Positions 35,810 through 44,390 of a stretch of 64,000 nucleotides of DNA are shown here, one piece after another; the stretch's first letter is position 1; each line of letters opens with the position of its first letter. The DNA comes from Bacteriovoracaceae bacterium (GTDB lineage: Bacteria; Bdellovibrionota; Bacteriovoracia; Bacteriovoracales; Bacteriovoracaceae): contig CANEUH010000019.1 of assembly GCA_947441615.1 (NCBI GenBank), positions 1 to 64,000 on the forward strand, read 5' to 3'. A program made the position numbers and the translations under genes. The notes under the pieces are model-generated. The model did not search any database. It was not told the origin of the DNA and saw only the letters and a program-made list of their open reading frames with translations.

Positions 35810-36097
35810 TTAATGGTAATCAACTATGTCGACTTCGACCGGGCCCTGACTTGTCCATTGAAAGATAATCCTCCATTGGTCATTAATCTTAATACTATAG
35901 AAACCTTTCAGGGTACCTTTTAATTCTTGAAGACGATTACCTGGAGGAGACCGTAAATCCAGTAAGACATGAGAATAATGAAGCATGTCCAACTTCCTCC
36001 TAGCAATAGAATGAACAGATCTCCATCCGACCTTAGGCGGGATTTTGCCTGTATAAAAAAACTCTCGAATTCCATTGTCTGCAAAGCCAAGAATCGC
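35810..36097 (-). CDS. higB: HigB-type toxin (RelE superfamily mRNA interferase)
   Basis: The 95-aa protein has HYSHVLLDLRSPPGNRLQELKG and FYSIKINDQWRIIFQW, the conserved core of HigB/RelE toxins. ATG 36097 is chosen because it matches the family start (MAILGF). A GTG at 36115 gives a longer form. No ribosome binding site exists, and the predicted transcription start falls at or next to the start codon. Confidence 0.8.
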   Translation of the reverse strand, partial: AILGFADNGIREFFYTGKIPPKVGWRSVHSIARRKLDMLHYSHVLLDLRSPPGNRLQELKGTLKGFYSIKINDQWRIIFQWTSQGPVEVDIVDYH

Positions 36098-36105
36098 CAT
36101 AACTA

Positions 36106-36134
36106 CATATACCACAACAAGGTATACTCGTCAA
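36106..36134 (-). promoter_or_regulatory. higBA promoter and operator
   Basis: On the minus strand TTGACG (36134-36129) and TATATG (36111-36106) are 17 nt apart, a good sigma-70 promoter. The inverted repeat TATACC-N7-GGTATA (36108-36126) overlaps the spacer and -10, fitting autorepression by HigA. Confidence 0.65.
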
Positions 36135-36141
36135 CGGTCAT

Positions 36142-36300
36142 TCATCTTTCAAGTATCCCTACTTCTCTGACTGTTTTAGAGTGCTACCGTCCTTGACCTG
36201 ACCTGGTCTTAACTCCCCACAGGTTAAAAATATCGGCAATCGCTTGATAGGCTAGACCTCTTTCTCTCATTGCCTTAATCTTCTTTCTTAAGGCAGATAC
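36142..36300 (-). pseudogene. C-terminal remnant of a serine recombinase/invertase
   Basis: One reading frame gives IKAMRERGLAYQAIADIF, then NLWGVKTRSGQGR, a TAG stop, and HSKTVREV. This is the C-terminal helix-turn-helix pattern of large serine recombinases, with the expected tryptophan before HSKTV replaced by TAG. The catalytic domain is absent. Confidence 0.55.
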
Positions 36301-36324
36301 TCATTACAGCGGCGGTCAACAAGC

Positions 36325-36708
36325 TCAATTCCAGCCTCCAAAAGCTTTTTCCTCGGTAATGCTAGCCTTCGGCCACTTCCAAATCAACCATGCCCAAAAT
36401 GGAAGGCAAGCCGTTAAAGCTATTAATTGCGTGGTACCCTCAAATGAAATGTTAATTGCCATATGAATTATGAGTGCCCACATCACACCTATTGCCAAAG
36501 ATTTTTTTATTGGTGACTCAATCTTCAAGTGATCCTGTAGCCATCCTCTCCATCCAAGCTCTTTCCCTAAATGAGTAATGAGTCCAAAGGTGAAATATGT
36601 ATACCAAGGAGTTACGGGAGAAATAAGCACCATTGAGATTACGAAGATGAAGTAAGCTATTAAACTATAAAATAGGCTAGTACCAAAAAAAAGGCTAACT
36701 AAAGGCAC
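36325..36708 (-). CDS. CPBP-family membrane protease-like fragment
   Basis: The 127-aa membrane protein has GKELGWRGWLQDHL, the first E-x3-R motif of the CPBP (Abi/CAAX protease) family, and a helix with MWALIIHMA for the second motif. It is about half the usual length and lacks the N-terminal helices. No good ribosome binding site is seen. It is probably a truncated or decaying gene. Confidence 0.45.
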   Translation of the reverse strand: MPLVSLFFGTSLFYSLIAYFIFVISMVLISPVTPWYTYFTFGLITHLGKELGWRGWLQDHLKIESPIKKSLAIGVMWALIIHMAINISFEGTTQLIALTACLPFWAWLIWKWPKASITEEKAFGGWN

Positions 36709-36889
36709 ACGCCAATAGATAATAAAGCGAGATTTTTTTCTATGACTTTATTGTTGAATACATCAATAAATTTCCTGCAAAGATCTTCGACTAATTTCTA
36801 ACATGAAACATTACCTTTAAGACTTCTAATACTACTTATCATTACTCTTTTTATCCTTTTTGCATTCCCAAAATCTCAGGGGAAACATT

Positions 36890-37453
36890 ATGAATGATGA
36901 GAGAAAGCTTATAGAGATCACTAATCGGATCTTCATCATGAATGATCAAAAAGTTATGCTATATCGCGATTTGGCAGAACTCTACGGTGTAGAACTTAAA
37001 GCGCTAAACCAGGCCGTTAAAAGAAACCTGGAACGTTTTCCATCTGATTTCATGTTTCAACTAACTTCCAGTGACTTAGATAACCCATGGTCACAAATTG
37101 TGACCATGCATAGTTTAAGTGATCGAAACTACATGAAGAGAAACAAGCCTTATGTGTTTACCGAGGCTGGATCCTTCGCTTTATCTTTCATACTGAACTC
37201 AGATAAAGCTGTTGAAATGGGTCAGTTTATTATACGGGCCTTCACTCATCTTCGAAGATTTGTTTTGAAGAATGAAAACTTAATGATGGAGCTGAAAAAT
37301 AATGATCACCTCTCTAAGACATTTTCAAATTTTGAAAAAAGAATTGAACAGGACTTGATCGTTTTATATAAAAATAATTCAATTAAGGATAAAGGACTAA
37401 GCACTATTGAAGAAAAAATTAGAAAGATTGAGCTTCAATTACAGTTGAAGTGA
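36890..37453 (+). CDS. ORF6N-domain DNA-binding protein
   Basis: The 187-aa protein has ITNRIFIMNDQKVMLYRDLAELYGVELKALNQAVKRNLERFP, which is the ORF6N domain (residues about 8-90), found in phages and mobile elements. It is followed by a helical, charged C-terminal part. ATG 36890 with AGGGG is preferred over 36860. It is the only plus-strand gene in the accessory stretch. (The domain is quoted here in parts only: start ITNRIFIMNDQKV, end KRNLERFP.). Confidence 0.8.
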   Translation: MNDERKLIEITNRIFIMNDQKVMLYRDLAELYGVELKALNQAVKRNLERFPSDFMFQLTSSDLDNPWSQIVTMHSLSDRNYMKRNKPYVFTEAGSFALSFILNSDKAVEMGQFIIRAFTHLRRFVLKNENLMMELKNNDHLSKTFSNFEKRIEQDLIVLYKNNSIKDKGLSTIEEKIRKIELQLQLK

Positions 37454-37479
37454 AATATCTCTTACGGTCTTTGCGTGCC

Positions 37480-37818
37480 ATTTTCCTTCTCTCTTTCGGG
37501 TCGAAATCTTCCAAAGAAGGTTGTGATTGCCCATCAAGTGGCCCACCACTCATTTTTCTCAAGAAAGATGAATTAAACTGTAAGTTTATTTGCCTGATTA
37601 AAAAAATGGCCGCTCTTCGGATAATTGAATGTCGTAAATGAGTAAGTAATTCCGCTTGGGGCAACATGGTAGTTAGCTCCTAAAGCAGAAATTAGTTCTG
37701 TTTTATTTGCTTTATTTTGCCATAAATCATTCATCACCTCATACCTATCCTTACTAGATGCTGATTATTTCGATGTGCAAGAAACAACAAATAGGAATAG
37801 CCAGAAAGTCAGTCTCAT
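37480..37818 (-). pseudogene. Decayed lipoprotein paralogue
   Basis: From ATG 37818 the frame reads MRLTFWLFLFVVSCTSK, then a TAA stop, then DRYEVMNDLWQNKA, GITYSFTTF, SGHFFNQANKLTV, another TAA, FIFLEKNEWWAT and TGA. It aligns with the intact lipoprotein at 34358 (MINKLWHERA, GIIYWFTW, SGHFFDSLGRLKV). Three premature stops mark it as dead. Its start overlaps the stop of the upstream HExxH-family remnant by ATGA, as in the intact pair. Confidence 0.7.
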
Positions 37819-38080
37819 AAAGGATACCTCTGCTTAAAAAAATCATAGAGCTTAGGATAAGAAGTTTTATACGAATTGGGATTTTGGTAATAAATCTCTA
37901 AATGATTGGCATTGGGCCAGCGACCCCTACAATACTCTCTACGGGGATGTTCGCGAACTTTTCCTTTTTTTGGATACTTATTGACAACTGTAGCTGAATA
38001 TTTCGTCTGCCACCAATAACATTCTAGTGCATGTGAGGTTAAAGAAATAGATAGAATGATTAATAAAAGACTACTTTCAT
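37815..38080 (-). pseudogene. Decayed paralogue of the exported HExxH protein with internal deletion
   Basis: The frame reads a signal-like LLLIILSISLTSHALEC, then YWWQTKYSATVVNKYP, REHPRREYCRGRW, then jumps directly to NHLEIYYQNPNSYKTSYPKL. These match the N-terminal and C-terminal ends of the intact protein at 34786. The central part with HESSHH is deleted in frame. The only ATG (38080) is one frame off the signal sequence. It begins 4 bp after the RelE-type toxin gene. Confidence 0.7.
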
Positions 38081-38083
38081 ATC

Positions 38084-38350
38084 TTAAATATTCCGGTATA
38101 TATCTTTACGATGACCGATTTTTAATATCAAAACTTTCAAATACTTTCCTTCTACTTCATAAATAATTCGGTAAGTACCTTGTCTTATACGATAGGTACC
38201 TTCTTCACCTGCCAGCTTTCTACACCCCTCAGGGAAAGGATTAATAGCAAGAATTTGAATTGAATTAATGATCTTAATTAAATCTTTCTTAGGAATTTTC
38301 TTTAATGCTTTTTCAGCAGTTGAAGAAAATTCAATCCTATAATTTGCCAT
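38084..38350 (-). CDS. RelE/ParE-family toxin
   Basis: The 88-aa protein has YRIEFSSTAEKALKKIPKK and then RKLAGEEGTYRIRQGTYRIIYEVEGKYLKVLILKIGHRKDIYR in pieces that are diagnostic of RelE toxins (TYRIRQGTYRIIYEV; IGHRKDIYR). It overlaps its antitoxin gene by 14 bp. It acts on mRNA at the ribosome in characterised relatives. Confidence 0.85.
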   Translation of the reverse strand: MANYRIEFSSTAEKALKKIPKKDLIKIINSIQILAINPFPEGCRKLAGEEGTYRIRQGTYRIIYEVEGKYLKVLILKIGHRKDIYRNI

Positions 38351-38561
38351 TTGCCTTAAGCTCTTTTAAGATTTCATCAAAAGGTCTAAAAGATTCATTG
38401 CGCAGTTTTCGCAAGTCAGAAACGTCTTCAAATTCTTCAAGTTTATCTAAAATTGCATCTTCTAAAAATTTATTAATTTTCAGTCCTTTCTCTTCACAGA
38501 ATGAATCTAAAGCCGCCTTAATATTTTCATCTATCTTAGTGGCAAGTTGCTTGGCCCCCAT
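38337..38561 (-). CDS. Antitoxin of the RelE-type pair
   Basis: The 74-aa protein starts KQLATKIDENIKAALDSFCEEKGLKINKFLEDAI (seen in two parts: a short strand then two helices), the pattern of a ribbon-helix-helix domain. A charged C-terminal tail (FRPFDEILKELKANGKL) would bind the toxin. GAGGGAGG precedes the ATG. Order antitoxin-toxin is typical for relBE-like loci. Confidence 0.7.
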   Translation of the reverse strand: MGAKQLATKIDENIKAALDSFCEEKGLKINKFLEDAILDKLEEFEDVSDLRKLRNESFRPFDEILKELKANGKL

Positions 38562-38719
38562 GTGCCCTCCCTCTTTTTTATTATTTTACTATAAAAAACT
38601 AGAAAAATCTAGCCAGGCAGGAATCTGAGCATGTTAAATAACATTCATAAGTCATTGTTTTTAATAAAATTTGATGTAATCAATCCATAACTAGCTCGCG
38701 GATAGTTTTTGTATATTAA

Positions 38720-38790
38720 TGTTGTGATTGCCCTTCAAGTGGCCCACCACCTTTCAAAATTTCAAATTTCCAATTGAGTCAAAATACACA
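38720..38790 (-). pseudogene. Third scrap of the lipoprotein family
   Basis: The minus strand reads FVYFDSIGNLKF followed by a stop and an ERWWAT-like continuation. It aligns with FFDSLGRLKVQF of the intact lipoprotein and with the remnant at 37480. It shares a 30-bp near-identical stretch (29/30) with that remnant: 37520-37549 versus 38721-38750. Confidence 0.5.
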
Positions 38791-38810
38791 AAAGCTTAAG
38801 ATAATGGATC

Positions 38811-39305
38811 ATGAGAACTATTCTTTGGCCAAAACACTCACCAATCATCCCAACAAGTGAATCAAGAGCTTTTCACAGGCATCGAAACGCTGTTTATACG
38901 CCAGAGAAGTTTGAAACTTATATTGATTGGTTTTATTTTATTCATTTAGATCCACGAGCACGTGCGGTTCATGCATTTGGGATGGTCGTAGGTACTTTTC
39001 TTTATCTCATTTCAGCTTATAAATTCTTTATCTTTGGAATAAGTTTAAATTTAACCATTACTATTTTAACCGCTGCTTTCTTTTTCTTTTATCTCCCGCT
39101 TTTAAGTCACTATCTCTATGATGGTGGCGGAGCAAAATCTACATCTGATAAATTTATCCCCACTTTTTTACCAGTGATTCACATTAATCTCATGACTCTT
39201 ACTGGAAAATTTGATCCGTGGCTCAGAGAATTTATTAAGAAGTATCCCTTTACTGTTGAGGCCTGGAAACTAGAAGAAAAAGAGGTCAGAAAAAAGTTAC
39301 TTTAG
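38811..39305 (+). CDS. Membrane protein, possibly DUF962/Mpo1-like
   Basis: The 164-aa protein has FYFIHLDPRARAVHAFGMVVGT, followed by a second helix and SHYLYDGGG. The histidine-containing helix starts recall the DUF962/Mpo1 family of membrane dioxygenases, but the key motifs are not exact. The ribosome binding site is weak. It overlaps the convergent MMPL gene by 9 bp. Confidence 0.5.
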   Translation: MRTILWPKHSPIIPTSESRAFHRHRNAVYTPEKFETYIDWFYFIHLDPRARAVHAFGMVVGTFLYLISAYKFFIFGISLNLTITILTAAFFFFYLPLLSHYLYDGGGAKSTSDKFIPTFLPVIHINLMTLTGKFDPWLREFIKKYPFTVEAWKLEEKEVRKKLL

Positions 39306-41426
39306 AAGTTTTTTAAGACCCCACAAATCACCAATTAAATTTATAAAGAATCCAAAAATAAAAAGTGCTCCCATAATTTTCAATGGAAAAAGAGACTGAA
39401 AAAGGAACATCGAGCTTCCGGCCATCATCAAAATTGTAACAACTATACTTGATCGTGCTCTGCCTTCAATTCCAGAAGAGAGATTCTCTTCACCTGCAAA
39501 CAGAAACTGTATTGCATTATCACCAGCAAGACCCACCATAACGGCAAGAAAGATTGAAGTCACTATTGTGACAGGGATCTGAAAAAGAGCAAGAAAAGAA
39601 AGGGTCGCTAAAGGCCCCATGAGAGCAGATAACGTTAATGGAAAAAAATATGTCACCTTGTTTTCCATCCATAAGAGCCAAAAAAGGATTAACGATACAA
39701 GTAAAATGCTTACGGCAAAACTTTCAATCATCATCTTAGTGATTCTTTCACCATATTCTAAATACACAACTCTTTGACCCGCCAAACGGCAGGACTCTCC
39801 ACAAATGTCGTTAACTTTATCTCTGACTGATCGTAATGAGTGTAGGTCTTCAGTCGAAAGATAGATTGGTAATCTTAATTCACCTGAGGCTGAATAATAT
39901 CTTTCCCAGAGTGGAGTCATGGATAAATCGCGAGAAATTAAATCTTTTTTCAACAAAGGTAGTCCATTGGTCCAATCTTCAAGAAGTTCAATTGGAGTCT
40001 CAATCCTATGAATCGACTTTAATTGGGTGAGTGAGGCGATGATCGGTTTTAGCTTTTCGGATTGAATAACCTCTGGAAAATAAATGTAGGCTTGTGATTC
40101 CCATTGAAAATTTTCTTTAAACAGTTCATGACCCTCACGCATGGGATGATGTGTTGGCAAATTCTGAACTGGAGAATCCTGATCATTTAAGAAGAAAAAG
40201 GAGGGAATGGAGAGAGACATAAGAACAAAAAAGCCCCAAAGGACAGACCTAGGAAGCTCAATGCGTTCGATTTGATTAAAAATTTTAAAAGAAAAGGCTT
40301 TTGATGGGTTCACCCAAATTTGATTAAGACCAAAGACTTTCAAGAATGAAGGGAGAAATAAAAACATCATCGCCCATTCACAGAAAGCACCGATTGCAGC
40401 TCCGTTACCGAACTGTTTAATAATAGATAATTCGGAGGTATTTAAAGAGAGAAAACCCACAATTGTTGTTAAAGTCGTAAAGAAACAGGGAGTGATCATT
40501 CTTAAAAAACTTTTCTCATAATCTCCATGAAGCTGATCATGAGTCACAAAAATAAAATCAGCAGCTCCCGCTACGGCCGTCATGAGAAAAAGATTGTTTG
40601 TTAAAATATTAATGGATCCGCCCAAAAAGGCCAAGGCGCCATAAAGAACCGAACCAGATGCGATGAGAGTCATCGTTAAATAAACGCCACTTCTCCAGGT
40701 CCCATAAAAAAAACGTAACAAAAGAATCATCACCAAGATGACCAAGAGATTATATAGGCTATCGTGAAACAAAATCTTTTTAAAATAATATCTAGTCGAA
40801 CCATTTCCCATAAAATGAACATTTAGATTAAGTTTTGAATCTTTGAGAAATAAATGGCTTTCAGTAATAATTTTTTCAACCTGCTCTTCAAGATGATAAC
40901 TTCCATCTAAGACGACATCAAAAAGGAACATCTTATTTCCTTTGGAAGGAATTAAATGCCTAAAGTGTGAGGTCTTTAATCTTTCAGGATACCTAAATCT
41001 CTCCTCTGGATTTAGCGTGCATGGGTCCTGCAACTGTTTTTTGTATAACAATCGAGATTCAAAAATCTCAGGACGCCGTAAAGTCCAGATTGAATGAACT
41101 TCATGAACCTCGGGAGAACGTTCGATTTTTTTGATCCAATCGGAAAGAAGGCAGAGCTCACTCGCCTTAGGGTCATTTTTAAAATTAAAAAACAAGACGA
41201 CTTGCGAATCTCCTGCATATTTTTTTTTCATTTCAAAAAGATCTGAACTACTTTGAAAATGAGGATCTAAGACATCATAGATATCTAATTCGAGCTTAGA
41301 GAATTTGAGCCCCACTATCGAGAGGATGAAAATTAAGAAGAAGGAAAATAGTACAGATAACGATTTATTCTGTGTTAAGAAAAAGAAACGGTGAAAAATT
41401 CGATACCTTATCTCAGGAGATTTCAA
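39297..41426 (-). CDS. MMPL/RND-family transporter
   Basis: The 709-aa protein has a first helix (residues about 22-42), a large periplasmic loop, five helices near 225-365, a helix near 395, a second loop, then five helices from about 560. This duplicated 1+5 plan is that of MMPL/RND exporters of lipids or hydrophobic compounds. GAAADFIFVTHDQ and GLAGDNAIQFLFA carry the paired conserved aspartates of TM4-like helices. It follows the FecR gene by 9 bp. Confidence 0.8.
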   Translation of the reverse strand: MKSPEIRYRIFHRFFFLTQNKSLSVLFSFFLIFILSIVGLKFSKLELDIYDVLDPHFQSSSDLFEMKKKYAGDSQVVLFFNFKNDPKASELCLLSDWIKKIERSPEVHEVHSIWTLRRPEIFESRLLYKKQLQDPCTLNPEERFRYPERLKTSHFRHLIPSKGNKMFLFDVVLDGSYHLEEQVEKIITESHLFLKDSKLNLNVHFMGNGSTRYYFKKILFHDSLYNLLVILVMILLLRFFYGTWRSGVYLTMTLIASGSVLYGALAFLGGSINILTNNLFLMTAVAGAADFIFVTHDQLHGDYEKSFLRMITPCFFTTLTTIVGFLSLNTSELSIIKQFGNGAAIGAFCEWAMMFLFLPSFLKVFGLNQIWVNPSKAFSFKIFNQIERIELPRSVLWGFFVLMSLSIPSFFFLNDQDSPVQNLPTHHPMREGHELFKENFQWESQAYIYFPEVIQSEKLKPIIASLTQLKSIHRIETPIELLEDWTNGLPLLKKDLISRDLSMTPLWERYYSASGELRLPIYLSTEDLHSLRSVRDKVNDICGESCRLAGQRVVYLEYGERITKMMIESFAVSILLVSLILFWLLWMENKVTYFFPLTLSALMGPLATLSFLALFQIPVTIVTSIFLAVMVGLAGDNAIQFLFAGEENLSSGIEGRARSSIVVTILMMAGSSMFLFQSLFPLKIMGALFIFGFFINLIGDLWGLKKLLK

Positions 41427-41435
41427 GGAAAATTT

Positions 41436-42152
41436 TTACCTTGAGCGTCTTCGATCCTTTCGGGACCGTCTTTTTTCAACTTGAGTGGTTTTTAAACTTT
41501 TTCTTCTTAGTTTTTTTTCTTTCCATGCCTTCCTCATCACATCTGGACGCTCAAATCCAGGATGGTTTTTAAATCGGGACATAAATTTTCGACGGAGGAA
41601 GATCTTCTTTGATTTCTGGAAACGAAATCCCTCATTACCTTTTACGATTTCAGGTACAAAAGAATGGATATAGGGAGATGACACTGCCACTTCACCTTCA
41701 AGAACATCAAGATCCACATCTCCCGATTTTTCAAGCGTGACCTCAAAATCTGTGCCTCGAACACCAAAAACAACATTTCGTGTTTTTATTTGCTGCTCAA
41801 TCTCCTGATTTTGATCCTTTTCCACATTGACTCTGATGAGACCTGAAATGAATTCAATAACTGAATAGGCTTTTTCTAACTGACTGAGTTCTTGGACTTG
41901 ATGCTCGCTTATTTTAAGCTCGGTATTCTTGGCCATGCTGACCTGGGTTGAGGGGTCTATTTGAAGAAGGACGACACTGTTTTGTGAAAAAACCTCATCT
42001 CCCAACTCTAAAGGAAGATCAACTTCTAGCTTAATTCTTTCTCCTCCTCTTAAGGCATAACCATCCTGGTCCCCAAGAATCTTTTTAACGTTTCCAATTT
42101 CTGCGAAAGCGGATGAAATTAAAAAAAAGAAAACGAGTGCTAAGAGTTGCAT
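41436..42152 (-). CDS. Exported FecR-domain protein
   Basis: The 238-aa product has a signal peptide (MQLLALVFFFLISSAFA). The FecR domain includes LELGDEVFSQNSVVLLQI, FISGLIRVNV and RNVVFGVRGTDFEV near residues 130-143. The C-terminal 45 residues are extremely basic. There is no adjacent sigma factor, so it is not a classic Fec signalling pair. It lies upstream of the MMPL transporter in one operon. Confidence 0.8.
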   Translation of the reverse strand: MQLLALVFFFLISSAFAEIGNVKKILGDQDGYALRGGERIKLEVDLPLELGDEVFSQNSVVLLQIDPSTQVSMAKNTELKISEHQVQELSQLEKAYSVIEFISGLIRVNVEKDQNQEIEQQIKTRNVVFGVRGTDFEVTLEKSGDVDLDVLEGEVAVSSPYIHSFVPEIVKGNEGFRFQKSKKIFLRRKFMSRFKNHPGFERPDVMRKAWKEKKLRRKSLKTTQVEKRRSRKDRRRSR

Positions 42153-42212
42153 ATCTATCCCTCTGTTAATATGAGCTTATTTTGCAACTCTTGGTGATTA
42201 AAATCAATGTTG

Positions 42213-43457
42213 TTAATTTTCAGGAATGAGAAATGCCGTATCATCCCAAGGAAAGATTGATATTTTATTATAAATTAATGGCCCCATAGGCCCAAGAACA
42301 TCGAAAAGCTTTGAAACGAAGTGATCCTGAAAATGACGAGCTGCCTCTGTTGAAGTTGTGTGGTTCAATATCGCGAAGGGAACTTGCTCCCTTGTTAGCA
42401 TGAAGCCAGCCAGAGATGATGCATTCTTTAAGGTGCCTGTTTTCGCTAAAACCGACTGAAATGTTTCTGGAAATTCCTTAAACCTGTCTCGAAAAGAACC
42501 TAAATCGACTCCACCATTAATGGCCAAAATATCACTTAAGTTCAAGTCGTGTTTTTTAATACTCTTATCCAGAAGATCGATCACCTTCAAGATGGTTTCA
42601 CAACTTGAGAGATTATCCACCCTTGAGCCAGATTTAATCATCGGTAAGCCTGAACCATTTTGAATGGAATAAGTTTCGGAAGAGATTCCCTGTTCATCTA
42701 AAAGCACTTTAAGGGACTTCGATCTACTCGCCATAGAAAAAATATTTTCCGAGACATAGTTTTTCGACTGAACATTCATGGACTTAATTAATAGATGAAG
42801 TTGTCTTGAGTCGTGAGTAAAAACTTCGCTTACTTGATCCTTTGGCAGAATGTTGCTTAAAGAAACACTTCCCGCTGTTAAGGCCGGCGACTCGTCGGAT
42901 AATTTAATTCCTTCTTCCTGTGCAAAGACTCTAATTTTACTCCATTGTTTTTTTACAAAGGATCGATTTTTTTTGTCTAAATAAAAGCGAAGTCTTTCCT
43001 TGGTATGAGAGGGTGTTATTTGCAAGTAACGACCAAGAGCGAGGTCATAAAAATGGAACCCACTAGAAAATGTTACCTTTTCAAAATGATGATAGCCTCT
43101 TTCATTTAATGCTTTAAAAAGTAATAGCAACTTTTCTTCTTCAAAATAAGGATCTTCTCCCCCAATAATATGAAGAGTGGAATTTGTGAGATAAAATTTT
43201 GTCCTGAATTGTCTTCTTAAGTCTAAATTCTCTGAGGCCAAATAGGTTGTAAAGATTTTTGACAAAGAAGCTATTCTTTGAAGTTGATCCTGCCGGTAGC
43301 CGACAATGCGATTCTCTGTTTGGTAGCAGAAACTCTGCTGACTTAAAGGGGAGATGCCATAGCGTTCTGTGAGATCTTTGAAATAATCAATTGCAAGAAT
43401 GTCTTGGGCAAAAATATTTAAAGATACAAATAATGTAAGAAAGAAAAAAAAATTCAT
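42213..43457 (-). CDS. dacB: D-alanyl-D-alanine carboxypeptidase, S13 (PBP4/DacB) family
   Basis: The 414-aa product starts with a signal peptide (MNFFFFLTLFVSLNIFA). It has the penicillin-binding motifs SLSK (SxxK), the NGSGLP segment and KTGT near the C-terminus. It cuts or trims peptidoglycan stem peptides in the periplasm. ATG 43457 is chosen over an upstream in-frame ATG inside the preceding gene. It follows an L,D-transpeptidase gene by 1 bp. Confidence 0.8.
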   Translation of the reverse strand: MNFFFFLTLFVSLNIFAQDILAIDYFKDLTERYGISPLSQQSFCYQTENRIVGYRQDQLQRIASLSKIFTTYLASENLDLRRQFRTKFYLTNSTLHIIGGEDPYFEEEKLLLLFKALNERGYHHFEKVTFSSGFHFYDLALGRYLQITPSHTKERLRFYLDKKNRSFVKKQWSKIRVFAQEEGIKLSDESPALTAGSVSLSNILPKDQVSEVFTHDSRQLHLLIKSMNVQSKNYVSENIFSMASRSKSLKVLLDEQGISSETYSIQNGSGLPMIKSGSRVDNLSSCETILKVIDLLDKSIKKHDLNLSDILAINGGVDLGSFRDRFKEFPETFQSVLAKTGTLKNASSLAGFMLTREQVPFAILNHTTSTEAARHFQDHFVSKLFDVLGPMGPLIYNKISIFPWDDTAFLIPEN

Positions 43458-43458
43458 T

Positions 43459-44199
43459 TTATTCTTCGTAGACCACGACAACCGTATCCCAAGAATTAAT
43501 TTTTTCATTTAAAAAGTCACCTGTTTGTCTTTCAAGTCCATCGACAACAACGGTGTTTCCAGTTATTCGATTACGGCCCTCATTTTCATTAAGGACCTTA
43601 TATTGACCCGGACGACTTCCTCGACCGGTATCCATAATCTTTTTTCTAATCATAAGTGAAACTTTTGGCATTAATCTTATACACCCACCAGACGCCCTCT
43701 TCCCTAGCTCAGCAAAGTTCTTTTTGGTTGTGGCATGTAAAGCAATTCCACCGATGATAAAGACAGCATTCGGCATAGGAGCTTGCCAAGTGTAAGATAG
43801 ATAATCTTGATACATTTTTTGAGGCCGAAAATAGCCTTTGGGCGTAGTGGAAAAGTACCTTCTCCCTGAGGTCGCGAGTTCTTCTTTTTCTCTTCCCGTA
43901 GAAACTTTAACTTTCAAAGTCTCGATACCATTTTCAAACATCGTAAGCGTTTGAGCATCGACTCCATTAGTTGATTTATTAACCGCTATCACTAAACGAT
44001 TAGACCTCGCTGCTCTCAGTACTCCCTCTTTGGTAAGGGCGGGATTCACAATAGATTCTATTTCATTAATCATATAGGATTCCATCGGGAGCATTCCCTC
44101 TCCCATCGCCTGAAAGTCCGTCATGGCATAGGTTTGATCCATATTCATGACCCCTAGGCTTAACCCAAGGATAATTGATTTCCAGATTAATTCTTTCAT
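43459..44199 (-). CDS. L,D-transpeptidase (YkuD domain)
   Basis: The 246-aa product has a hydrophobic N-terminal export signal and the YkuD active site IGGIALHATTKK...RASGGCIRLMP, with His155 and catalytic Cys173. It forms or breaks 3-3 crosslinks or attaches ligands to peptidoglycan. Coupling with a PBP4-type carboxypeptidase suggests wall remodelling. Confidence 0.9.
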   Translation of the reverse strand: MKELIWKSIILGLSLGVMNMDQTYAMTDFQAMGEGMLPMESYMINEIESIVNPALTKEGVLRAARSNRLVIAVNKSTNGVDAQTLTMFENGIETLKVKVSTGREKEELATSGRRYFSTTPKGYFRPQKMYQDYLSYTWQAPMPNAVFIIGGIALHATTKKNFAELGKRASGGCIRLMPKVSLMIRKKIMDTGRGSRPGQYKVLNENEGRNRITGNTVVVDGLERQTGDFLNEKINSWDTVVVVYEE

Positions 44200-44362
44200 A
44201 GAGAACTCCTATTAAAAACGAAGGGCTTTTTTCAAGGACTATAAGCTATTGCTTGGGGTTATAGGCAATTCTTGAAAAATAAACCTAGTGTCCCCTTGAG
44301 TGTCTATTTTCTGTACACCTCAATAGAATTTTTCCAAGTTAGGCGTCCGCTTGACCCTATTT

Positions 44363-44371
44363 TGATATAAT
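44363..44371 (+). promoter_or_regulatory. Extended -10 promoter
   Basis: TGA-TATAAT lies 19 nt before the ATG at 44391. The -35 region is weak, as expected with an extended -10. The predicted leader is about 13 nt and holds AAGGAG. Confidence 0.5.
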
Positions 44372-44390
44372 CCCAAAAAAAGGAGATTTT

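Noticed and set aside
37419..37667. 82-aa minus-strand ORF
   Set aside because: Its first half is an out-of-frame reading of the decayed lipoprotein; it lacks a ribosome binding site, though the charged C-terminal part remains unexplained.
37520..38750. 30-bp near-identical repeat (37520-37549 and 38721-38750) as possible attachment sites, ending like the tRNA 3' end
   Set aside because: Both copies lie in corresponding positions of decayed lipoprotein paralogues, so homology explains them; the match to the tRNA end is short and gapped.
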